The notes below the pieces were generated by a model that was not told the origin of the DNA, made no database searches, and was given only the letters and a program-made list of their open reading frames with translations. Positions 25,201 through 37,200 of a stretch of 64,000 bases of DNA are shown here, in pieces. Position numbers and translations under genes: made by a program. Origin of the DNA: Cephalopachus bancanus (taxonomy: Eukaryota; Chordata; Mammalia; Primates; Tarsiidae); contig JAPVLO010000179.1 of assembly GCA_027257055.1 (NCBI GenBank), forward strand, positions 2,480,001 through 2,544,000, written 5' to 3'. Each line of letters starts with the position of its first letter. The stretch's first letter is position 1.

Positions 25201-28200
25201 TATTACAGACAGACGGTATAACAATGGAACCTGGTACAAAATCGTTTTCCAACGCAACCGGAAGCAAGGTAGACACACAGGTGGACTCACCTGATGTTAG
25301 TCACTCTCATAAGAGACAGAAATTTTTTTAACATCAGCAGTCTTTATTCTTCTTTAGTTTCCTGGATATTCTTGAATGATATCCTAATTGAAAGTCATGT
25401 TGTCCTTGGAATACTAAGAAGCAAAATTCACATTTTCCTGGAGAAATATTGCACTTCTGTTTGTCTGTGGCTTCCAAATGCATTATGTAACATTACATGC
25501 TGAATTGGAACAAGAATCAAATCCATTCTATTTTCTTCCAGACACACACTGCTGTCATTTAGGCATGTGTATTCTGGATTTATGAACTTTCATAGGGAGG
25601 ATTTTTCGTTTGTCTTTTAATAGCCAAGAACATTAGCTGATCAAATTTGCAGAATGTAAAAGACTATGTCTTTGTTAATGAACTTGGTTGACAGAAGTTT
25701 GCATTTTACTTTTTAAGATAAAAAAGTTGGAGTCCAAAGTTTTTAAGTTGGAGTCTCACTCTGTCGCCCAGGCTGGAGTGCAATGGCACGCTCATGGCCA
25801 CTGCAGCCTCGACCTGCTGGGCTCAGGCGATCCTTCCACTTCAGCCTTCCAAGTAGCTGGAACCACAGACCCACACCACCACGCTCAGTAATTTTTTTAA
25901 AATTTATTGTAGAGACAAGGTCTCGCTAAGTTGCCCTGGCTGGTCTCGAACCCATGGCCTCAGGCAGTCCTCCACCTCCGCCTGCCAAAGTGCTGGGATT
26001 ACAGGCGTGTGTTTTACTGTAATGTAGAAAGTGATTTTCATTTTCTTATCTCTCCCTGTGACCTTCAGGACTCCTGGCAGTTATTGATGCACATAACACC
26101 AGTGATAAAGAAACCAAGCAGGGTGAAACTCCGGGAGCATCTTCCGACCTCAATCGTCTGGATAAGGATCTGATTTATGTGGGTGGATTACCTAGGTCAG
26201 CAGTTGTAAGGTACGACATTAAACTGTGGAATTTCCATGTACCTAATTTCCAATCATTCTCATTTGCTAGGGCTGCCATAACAAAAATACCACAAACTGG
26301 GTGTCTTAAACAACGGAAATTCATTCTCACTCAGTTCTGGAGGTTACAAGTCTGAAATCAAGGTGTTGGCGGGCTTGCTTCCTTTTTTAAAAAAAAATTT
26401 TCTATTTTGAAGATGTGGGGTACAATTCAGGGATACCACAATTCAGGGATACCACCTAACTCCAGTCAGGATGGGCATCATCAGTAACTCAAAGGGCCAG
26501 GCATGGTGGCGCAAGCCTGTAATCCCAGCACTTTGGGAAGTGGAGGTGAAAGGAGTTTCCTGAGCCCAGGGGTTTGAGACCAACCTGGGCAACTTGGTGA
26601 GTCCTCGTCGTCTCTACAGTAAAAATTTGGCCGGGCGCTGTGGCTCAAGCCTATAATCCCAGCACTTTGGGAGGCTGAGGTGAGAGGATTGCCTGAGTCC
26701 ACGAGTTCAAGACCAGCCTGGGCAACTTGGGGAGACCTCATCGCTGCAATGAATCAAAAAATTAGCCGGGCTTGGTGGCTCAGCCTGTAATCCCGCGCCT
26801 TTGGGAGGCTGAGGTGAGTGGATTGCCTGAGCCCGCAGGTTCGAGACCCGCCTGAGCAGTGAAACCTCATCTTCACAATAAAATCAAAAAATCAGCCGGA
26901 CGTGGTAGCGCATGCCTGTAATTCCGACTACTCGGAAGACTGAGGCGGAAGGATCGCTGGAGCTCAGCAGGCGAGGCTGCAGTGGCCGGAAGCGGCCACT
27001 GCACTCCGGTCTGGGAGACCGAGTAAGACTCCAACTCAAAAAAAAAAAAAAAAAATTAGCCAGGCATGGTGGCATGCGCCTGTAGTTCCAGTTCTTGGAA
27101 GGCTGAAGCGGAAGGTTAGCCTGAGCCCAGCAGGTCGAGGCTGCAGTGGCCATGAGCGTGCCACTGCACTCCAGCCTGTGTCATAGAGTGAGACTCCGAC
27201 TCCAAAAATAAAATAAAATAACTCAAAAAACAACAGATGCTGGGAAGGATGCGGGGGTTGCTTCCTTTTAACATCTGTCAGAGAGCACCAGTTGCATGTT
27301 TGTGGCCTCCGGTAGTTTCAGGCAATGCTTGGCTTGTAGACCAGTGTTCTCACTGGGTCTTCTCATCATCTTATCTCTGTGCCTGTGTCACTCTGTGTCC
27401 ACTTTTCCCCTTTCGCTAAAGACACTAGTCATATTGGATTAGGACCTCATCTTGATTTGATTGCCCCCAAAAAAACCCTTTTTCCAAATAAGGTCACATT
27501 CACATATACAGGGCGATCAACTGCAACGCCTTTTAGGGGGCATAATTCAACCCATAACATCTGTTTTTATTCCCAGTACTCCATGCCATATTAATTGGGA
27601 AATAAAGCAAGCCTTCTGCAGGAACACTAATGATTTTGTACCATTGATTCAACACTTCTAAATTTGTTGCTGTGCAATATTTGGAGACTCCACTTGCCGT
27701 CACACTTCATCCTCCTCTCTAGACATTTTAGAGCACTAAAATCTCTTTAAAGGCAAAAAAAGAAAAGAAAATTATACTTTCCACAAACTTATCAGGATTC
27801 CCTTTTTATGTAATTAGAGTGAACGATGTATGCAAGAGTTGAAAGACCAGCGCCAGGAAGTGGAATGAAAGATGGCAGGAGACAGGCTCAGTGGTTCAGC
27901 CTGTCATTCCAGCACTTTGGGAGGCTGAGGCGAGTGGATTGCCTGAGCCCGCGGGTTCGAGACCAACCCCGGCACCTTGGCAAGACCTTGTTTCTACAAT
28001 AAAATCAAAAAATTAACCGGGCGTGGTAGCGTGTGCCTGTAGTTCTGGCTACTTGGAAGACTGAGTCGGAAGGATCGCCGGAGCCCAGCAGGTCGACTCT
28101 GGGGTGGCCGTGAGCATGCCACTGCACTCCAGCCTGGACAACAGAGTGAGACTCCAACTTACAAAAAAAAAAAAGAGAAAGAAAGATGGCAAGAGAAAGG

Positions 28201-31200
28201 CATGGAACCCTTTTGTGACACCAATTCATGTTTAGCTTTGTGACTTTAATGATTTATATAAACTTTTTGTGGCTCGTTGTCCTCAGTTTTGTAATTTTGG
28301 ATTGGACAGATTATTAAGTTCTAAGATTCTTTCACACCATTAAAAAAGTTTTGTTTTTTTTTTTTAACATTTTGGAGCCGGGCTCGGTGGCTCCGCCTGT
28401 AATCCCGCGCCTTTGGGAGGCTGAGGTGAGTGGATTGCCTGAGCCCGCAGGTTCAAGACCTGCCTGGGCAGCGAGATCTTATCTCTACAATAAATCAAAA
28501 AATCAGCCGGGCATGGTAGCGCATGCCTGTAATTCCGGCTACTCGGAAGGCTGAGGCGGAAGGATCGCCGGAGCCCAGCAGGTCGAGGCTGCGGTAGCCG
28601 GAAGCGGCTACTGCACTCCAGTCTGAGTGACAGAGTGAGACTCCAACTCAAAAAAAACATTTTGGGAAGTCAGGGCAGAAGAATTGCTTGAGACCAGCCT
28701 GGTCAAGACACTGAGATCCTGTCTCTACAAAAAATTTTTAAAATTTGCAAAATGTGGTAGCGTGTGCCTCTAAATTTAGCTATTCAGGAAAGAAGGCAGG
28801 AGAATCACTTAAGCCCAGGAGTTCAAGGTTACAGTGAGCTATGATGATGTACTTCAGCCTCTTTAGACAGAGCAAGACTCTGTCTAAAAAAAAAACACAA
28901 TAACCAAAAAAGTCACTTATGAAAGTTCAGCAGTCAAGGAAAGACTGCTTCCAGAAAACGAGGTCATTAAAATGTCCAACCTAGGTTACCCAGCCCAGTG
29001 GTTTTCACAAGTACTTTGTAGCAGGAACCTGTCTATAGGCCAGGTTCTTTTACAGAATCCTCCTATGTGGCACAGAGGTACAGCCATTCAGTTGGTGCAG
29101 GTGAACAGTCTGGGATCCAATACCCCACTATCCCCTTTCCCTTTCCAGGAATCTCTGGAAGTCTTAAGGAATATAATTTGCACACACAACTGCCTCCTGG
29201 TCTTAGAAATGAATACATTTAATCTCAAGGGAGTTGGTCACTTGCCAATTGGCAATGACTGAGATTGATTTGTGGGCTCCACTGATTTTTTTTATTATTA
29301 TTCTTATTTGAGCTGAAATTTATATAATATAGAATTAATCATTTCAAAGTGAACAATTCAGGTGCATTTGGTGCATTCACAGTATTGCAAGGCCACCTCC
29401 TCTGTCTAGTTCCAAGTATTTTCGTCACCTGAAATAAAAGCCCGTGTCCATTAAACAGTCACTCCTCATTCTCTTTCCCCACCTTTGGTTACCACCAATC
29501 TCTATGCCTCTATGAATGGATTTACCTATTATGGATATTTTGTATAAATGGAGTCTTACCTCCCCACCAAGACAGAGCCAGAATGGAAGCCTGTCCGCAT
29601 ATCCCATCCCAGATATCATTCTCTGCCATAGGGGACCAGGACCTGGTGCTCCTGTAGCCACAGCCTGTCATAGTGCCTCTGGATTGCCCAAATGGCACAC
29701 AGAATAGACACTGAAGAAAAAACAGAAGCCCAGATCACAGATTTCCATGGTAGAAGGGATCTGGATGTCATCAAGGCCAGCCCCTTTTCTCATTTACATT
29801 GGAGAAACTGAGATCCAGAAAGGTTGAAATTTGTCCCAAATAATGTAGTTGTTTAATGATTCACAGTTCATGGTTCAACGTGGAGGGGGAAAAAATGAGG
29901 TATGACGATAACAGGAAGCCATATTATTGCCAGATTCTCCTGTGACTAGCGATGCATAAGAGTACAGATCAAAGATGCTCAGTAGTCTCTATATTTTGGA
30001 AATGAGAGTCTGACCCCAACCAGGCGTGTAGCAACTTCTGGTAAGAAAAATATGTTACTGATTTGGAGACTGTGAAATAAGGTTTTGGATAATCCCAGAC
30101 TGCACCAAATACAATTACTTTCTTTAGGACAAAGTTCATGGATATGCAATATGACCACAGCCAATGACTTCTCTAGCTATCCAACCCTAGGAAATAGCAT
30201 TATCTACTCTTGTCCCCATGACAGACAAATGATCTACTCTATACAGAGACTGGATTATAATCTATGTGCTCTAATCTCCTAATGACAGTGCACTGCCTTT
30301 CTTATAATTAGCCTGTATTTTATTTTTTTTAATTTTTTAATTTTTTTTGAGTCGGAGTCTCACTCTGTCACCCAGACTGGAGTACAATGGCTGCTCCCGG
30401 CCACCGCAGCCTCGACCTGCTGGGCTCCGGCGATCCTTCCGCCTCAGCCTTCCGAGTAGAATTACAGGCATTTGCTACCACGCCCGGCTGATTTTTTTTT
30501 TTTTTGAGTCGAAGTCTCACTCTGTCGCCCAGACTGGAGTGTAGTGGCCGCTCCTGGCCATCGCAGCCTTGACCTGCTGGGCTCCAGCAATCCCTCCACC
30601 TCAACCTTCCAAGTAGCTGGAACTACAGAGGCGCGCTACCACGCCCGGCTAATTTTTGATTTATTGTAGAGATGAGGGCTCGCCAAGTTGCGCAAGTGGG
30701 TCTCGAACCCGCGGGCTCAGGCAATCCACTCACCTCAGCCTCCCAAAGTGCTGGGATTACAGGCTGAGCCACCGAACCCGGTTTATAATTAGCCTGTATT
30801 TTAATGAGTATATTTAAATTGTAATGACCTTAAGAGTTTCCTTAAAATAGTAAACATATTGTTATGTAGGTAGACATCTAAGTAGCCTAACTCACTAAGT
30901 TTGATCCCTTTCTGTAGTCAAAGGAGAGGATTTGCTTGACCTGAAGTTCTCACCATCAGTATTGTTATCTGAGAGAGTCTAACCGTTTCTGCCGAGTGGC
31001 ACATGCAAACAAGTTTTTCTTAATTATAGGTCCGTTTTTATTCCTTCTTTCAAAAATTGAATTATGAAACTCAAATTTTATTGTGGTTATTTCTCACATC
31101 CTTTCCACAGGAAAGGTGTCACCAGCAAAAACTATGTGGGTTGCATCAAGAACCTGGAAATATCCAGATCAACCTTTGATTTACTCAGAAATTCCTATGG

Positions 31201-34200
31201 AGTGAAGAAAGGCTGTATACTGGAGGTGGGAAACATTTTTATTCATATTGGAGTAAGTTTCTATAAATGCCTACTGATTTGTCAACATAATAACATAACA
31301 AAATCTAAACCAGTGGGGTGGATACAAAAGAGATGGGGAACCAGCTGTACCCCCCACTGTGGGGAAGTCAGCCTGCAGCTGGGGACTTACTGTGCTGTTT
31401 CTTCTCCTCTGTGACCAGCCCATCCGAAGCGTCAGCTTCTTGAAAGGCGGCTACGTTGAACTGCCACCCAAGTCTTTGTCTCCAGAATCCAAATTCCTGG
31501 CAACATTTGTCACCAAGAACAGCAGCGGCATCATCCTGGCTGCCCTCGACAGGGATGCGGAGAAGCAGGGTCGTGGACAGGCACATGTGGTGAGTGGTAT
31601 CCATGCTACTGAGCTGTGGTCTCAGGAGATGGCTTCAGGAAACACTGAATGGAAAGTTACAGACTCATATACACTTGTAGCTGTGTCCTGGTTGTTCATG
31701 TATATGCATTTTTAATAAGTAGAAGTTATTATAGCCAAATTGCCTTTCCCTTCTGAATCAGTGACTTCTTGTGTTGCAAATCTACCTGCCTGTCTAGCAA
31801 CTGAGATTTTAAAAAAAGGTATTTGCTGTATACCTCCACTGTTTTAAAAAAACTCACATCGATTACATATACTGAGTTTTCATCCACGTGGCATGATTGT
31901 TACTCTTCATTCTGAGGCTAAAACAACAGTCCTTAAATTCTGTTCAGGTCTTTGGGAGACTGTTCAGTGAACCAGGGTTTTCTCCATCTGGTATAGGATT
32001 GAAAGAAGCAGCAAGAGAAATGTGGCTGTGATAAGCACAGTCGACTAGCAGTAGGAGAGAAAAGATGACAGTTTTCTGTATTTATATTCCATTTCAAAAG
32101 CATAGGTGATATTTCCCTCATCCTCTGCTCAAGCTGGCATATGTCACCTAGTTTGAAGAGACTTTACAGAATGCTAATGTGTTATCTTAATGAAGCATGG
32201 TCCATCCAACTGCAATTTCTAGAGTGTTGTCCTTGACTTTGCAAGATACTTTACAGACATCACTGTGTAATTATCACAACTGTGCTGCAAAGCCAATGCT
32301 GCTTCCTACATTTTGCTGAGTAAGAAAAGGATTCAGAGATCCTGGTTAACCTGCCCAAGATCACACAGCTGTTGTGAGAGCCAGTCCTGGAACACTGGTT
32401 TGCAGACTCCAAACATATCACAAGCCACCTGGGGAAGGGCTGACAATGAGTGAGATTGGTTTGTGAGCTCCACTGATCTTTTTTTCTTCTTCTTCTTCTT
32501 CTTCTTTTTGTGGGGGGCCTGAAATTTATATAACGTAAAACCAACCATTTCAAAGTGAAAAATTCAGGAGCATTTGGTGCATTCGCAATGTTGCAAGACC
32601 ATCTCCTCTATATAGTTCCACATATTTTAATAACCTAAAATAAAAGCCTGTGCCCATTAAGTAGTCACTGCCCAGTCTCCTCTTTCCCTACCCCTGGTAA
32701 CCACCAATCTCCCTGTCTCTATGAATGGATGTACTTATTCTGGATACTTCACATAAATAGAATCCTAAAAGATGTGATCTCTTATATCTTTCGCTTAGTA
32801 TGTTTTTGCGGTTCATCCACACTGTAGCATATATCCGTACTTCATGCCTTTTGATGGCAGAATGATGTTCCACTCTATGTGCAGACCATACTTTCTGGAC
32901 ATGGCATTAGAGTATTTCTGCCTTTTGGCTCTTGTGAATAATGCTGCTATGAACATACGTGTATAAGTATCTGTTTGAGTCTCTGGTTTCACTCCTTTTG
33001 GGTATATATCTAGGAGTGGAATCTCTGGTCATATGGTAATGCTATGTTTAGCGTTTTGAGGAACTGCCAAACTGTTTTTCTCCACCAATCTTAATAGAGT
33101 TACTTACAAATCAAAGTTTGCCTGTTAAGCCAGCAAAAAGAAATGATATGAAGGCTATTGTGAAACGCCAGCATTCCAAACCTACTGGTAGCATTATACA
33201 TTGTTATACCTCTTTTCAATGAGGCAAAACACGTTAAGAGCCTTATACAACCGTCTAATTTCACCTTCTTTATTTTTTGGTATGTGTGTGTGTTGGAGTC
33301 TCACTCTGTCGCCCAGGCTGGAGTGCAGTGGCAAGCTCATGTTCACCCCAGCGTCGACCCGCTGGGCTCCAGTGATTCTTCCACCTCAGCCTTCCAAGTA
33401 ACTGGAACTGCAGACACGCACCACCACGCCTGGCTAATTTTTTTTATTTATTGTAGAGATGAGGTCTCACCAAGTTGCCCAGGCTGGTCTCGAACCCATG
33501 GGCTCAGGCAATCCTCTCACCTCAGCCTCTCAGAGTGCTGGGATTATAGGCATGAGCTTCTGTGCCCGGCCAAAAAGAGCATTTTTGGAGATTACACAGA
33601 ACAGATTCCCAGTCGGAGCTGCTTGAAGAGAAGATGTGAGACAAAGAGTTAGAGACAGTGAATACAATTCTTAGGTATATCCTTAATCTAGTGGCAGCTT
33701 TTTGAAAAAGAAGAAAATGACCACATTAATCATATATATCTTTATAAAGAAGCGGCTTAATTTCAGGGAAAAAAGTGATACTAGGACTAAGAAGATATAG
33801 TATTTTCTTTTTTCTTCTTTTTTTTTTTTGAGTTGGAGTTTCACTCCGCCCCCAAGGCTGGAGTGCATTGACACGCTTATGGCCACCCCAGCATCGACTT
33901 GCTAGGTTCCGGCAATCCTTCCGACTGAGCCTTCCAAGTAGCCGGAACTACAGGTGCTTGCTACCATGCCCAGCTAATTTTTGATGTATTGTAGAGATGA
34001 GGTCTCACCAAGTTGCCTGGGCTGGTCTCGAACCCACAGACTCAGGCAGTCCACTCGCCTCGGACTCCCAAAGTACTGGGATCACAGGGTGAGCCAATGA
34101 ACCCGGCCTAATTCCACTTTCAGAGACGTTGAAAACAATATCACAGACAAAAAAATTAAATACCCATATGTAGATATTACTTAAATTATATTGATAAAAA

Positions 34201-37200
34201 GACAAATTTATACACACACACACACACACGCACACACACACACACACACACACCCCTGATGGTGCACATTGTAGCAATAAATAATAAATATGAAGGAATG
34301 TCGAAATGAAAATCTCTGATATATTTAGTGATAATAGCATAATGCAGAATGTAAATTATTTGAATGGAAATGAGAAAGTGATATATAAAACTTCAAACAG
34401 TTGTGTTGAATGATGAGATTCTTAAGGAATTACTGACTCGATGTGAATATTTGAATATTCTCACATTATTGTTATAAGATAGGTGTTTTCTAAATCAAAT
34501 AGTAATGTGTTTTGCCTGGAAAACTCTGCACCTTCTCTGCAGCCCTTCTATTCTGTCATGCTGATTGAGGGCCACATTGAGGTGCATGTCAGCCCTGGGG
34601 ACGGGACAAGCCTGAGGAAAGCCCTCCTGCATTCTCCTACGGGCACGTACAGCGATGGACAAGTGCATTCCATCTCCTTGGTCAGGAATCAGAGGTACCG
34701 TATGTGTGACAAGGCCTTGTGTAATGACAGTGTGGTCACTTGAAAAGTTTCCAGTAGGAACCTTGTGATGGTACCCTGTACAGTGAAATAAGTGGGAGCA
34801 TTTGTAGGATATCACTTGCATTCAAAGGAATTCGAGAACTTTGCTAGAATACCTCCTTGGGAATCAGTTTCACCTGCCTTATAGTAAGATGTGAGTTTTT
34901 ATAACTGAACAGCCTTAATCCTGTCCTTTACTGGGACCCAAAATAAATCCCCTTTCTATTTGATGAATTCTGTGGCAAATAGTATTATGGTATTAGCAAA
35001 TAGAATTATATCTGTAGTAAATGGTATTATATCAACATTCCTGTATATTTCCCTCCAAAACTATAGACCAAATGTTTTAAAAGCACACTGGGCATTTTCA
35101 TCACAGGTAAAGAGGTCAAAGAAAAATACTCTCCATTAAAGCTATTGAATTCAATATTTAATAACACTCCATTCATTCCTGAAGAATGTTTATTTAATTT
35201 TAAGCTTCAATTTCCAAGATTCAGCTTTTTGTTCACATACAATGTCGTGTTAAAATTTATCTTCAGGGAACTTTTATTATTGAGTAAGAACTTGCTGGAA
35301 TTATGTATTAAAATGGAGTTATTGTTTCGTTATATTTGAAACCTCTGTTCATTTTCTCCTTGCTTTTTTAGAACTATCACTGTTCAACTAGATGAGACCA
35401 ATCCTGTAGAAATGAAGTTGGGCCCATTGGCAGAAAGCAAGACACTAAGTGTGTCCAACCTGTACATAGGGGGAATTCCAGAGGGAGTGGGGACGTCAGT
35501 GTTCAAAATGAGAAGGTCGTTCCATGGCTGTATCAGAAGCCTGATCTTCGACCTGGAGTAAGTGTGACCATGCTCTTCCTATGTTTTTGTACTTTCTGAC
35601 CTTTGAGGACCCGTGTCCTTAATCTGCAACCTAAATTTGCTGTTTGAGATTGCCTAAAATTTTGCAAGTTCCTGAATAACAAGTGCATTCCACTGTTCGA
35701 TTCATGAACATCCCCCCAAGTGGACTTTATTCTATTAGAATGATGCGGAGATCTGGTTATCATAGTTTAAAAATTATTGTTGAACATTAGCTCCACGTGA
35801 TTGTCCATAAATAGCTGGGACAAAAATATATTTTTGTATGCATTTTGCCTTTAAAAGTAGGTAGAGATTTTATGAGGCAAGTTTTTTGCTGTCTTGAGTA
35901 CACTGCTTTGAAGAGCCTTTTGCTCTGGGCTACTGACAGCTTCGGGTGATTAATGCTTTCCCCCAAACTAATTACTGTCTAATTAAGTACTGGAAGCCTC
36001 CATTCCGGGAGTGGACCTCATGAAGAGGAAAAGAATTAGCATGTGCGCATGGGTGATTCATTCTCCCTCGCTTGCCCTCTGCCTCTGGTCAGCGTGCTAA
36101 TGGGACGCATGCTGTCCTCTGCCCCACAGGACCAGCATCTGCCCAGGAGAAACTGATGTGCACTGGGCACCTGGAGACAGGCTCCCTCCTGGATGAGCTG
36201 CTGACTTGCCTAGCGACCTTGAGCCAGGTCTTGGATCTTTTATGGTCACAGTGTCCTCCTCTGTGAAATTACCTCTTAGGAGTCCCTGAAATTTGCAAGG
36301 ATAAAACGCTGCATTGCATTTTAACACAATTGTCATGTCAGAACCTTGGCTTAGCTGTTTGTAGTCATATAATATATTCAGTCACCCAGTTGTCTGTCCA
36401 TTCATTCACTTGTGATGAGCCATCTTCGTGCTCCTGAAAGCTGTGGGGCTGTGGACTCGGTCGGGCAGAAATGTTTCTGTGCTGTTCGCAGCTGTGTAAG
36501 ATATCAGTGAGACCTGTGTGGGCACAAGACGTGATACAGGAGGTACAGAGTGAAGGCATGAGACAATTGTAGCTCACGACCTCCTGGAGGCGGGGGACCG
36601 CTAAACAAGAAATCAGTGTTTAGTTGAGGCTGTTGTGCAGTGCTGGGAACCAGAGAGAATGTGTCCCTGAGGCAGCCCTGTCAAGGCTGCAAGAGGAGGT
36701 GATGGCATCAGAGCCAACTCCCATGGGTGTTCAGGAATGGCCAGGTGCTAATATGGGATGCTAACATGGGCATCAAATTAGAATATAAGACCGTGTATTT
36801 GGACTCTGAATCACAGTACAGGATGGTCACTTTGGTTACTCCAAGAGACACATATTCCTGGTTTAATGGATTTTAATAGCATAGCAGTCAAATGACATGA
36901 GTCATGCACTGGTTTGTGATGTCTGATTTTTGAAAACATCTTCTTGTTTTTGTCTAGACTCTTGGATTTCACCAGTGCAGTTGGCTATGAACAAGTGGAC
37001 TTGGACACCTGCTGGCTTTCAGAAAGTCCTAAGCTGGCTCTTGACGGAGAGGACGGCAACTGGCCAGAGCCCCAGCCTTTACCCGTAAGAGTGGCTTTCT
37101 TTAATGATGTCAGTCAGGTCCGGTCAGCAAACGAGAGCATAGGACTCATTATTAGGGTGTTGGGAAAGCTGGAACCGGGGCTGTGATAAAAGTCAGAACA

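Larger units (their letters stand above)
26388..27255 (+). mobile_element. L1 fragment (sense), itself interrupted by SINEs
   Basis: gaagatgtggggtacaattc, then tccagtcaggatgggcatca; after the SINE block aaaaaacaacagatgctggg continues L1 ORF2 3' wording. Also a 19-bp local repeat, caattcagggataccac, near 26424-26455. Confidence 0.65.
26262..27562. mobile_element. ancient unclassified interspersed repeat, split by nested insertions
   Basis: Left piece gctagggctgccataacaaa to gggcttgcttcctttt; right piece resumes at ggttgcttccttttaacatc and ends aacccataacatct. Shared ttgcttcctttt at both break points shows an insertion. Same family as 52243-52612. I do not recall a secure family name. Confidence 0.7.

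Noticed and set aside
34212..34252. (AC)n and the (TG)n tracts as possible regulatory Z-DNA or CRISPR-like repeats
   Set aside because: Simple dinucleotide microsatellites; no spacer structure and no evidence of function.
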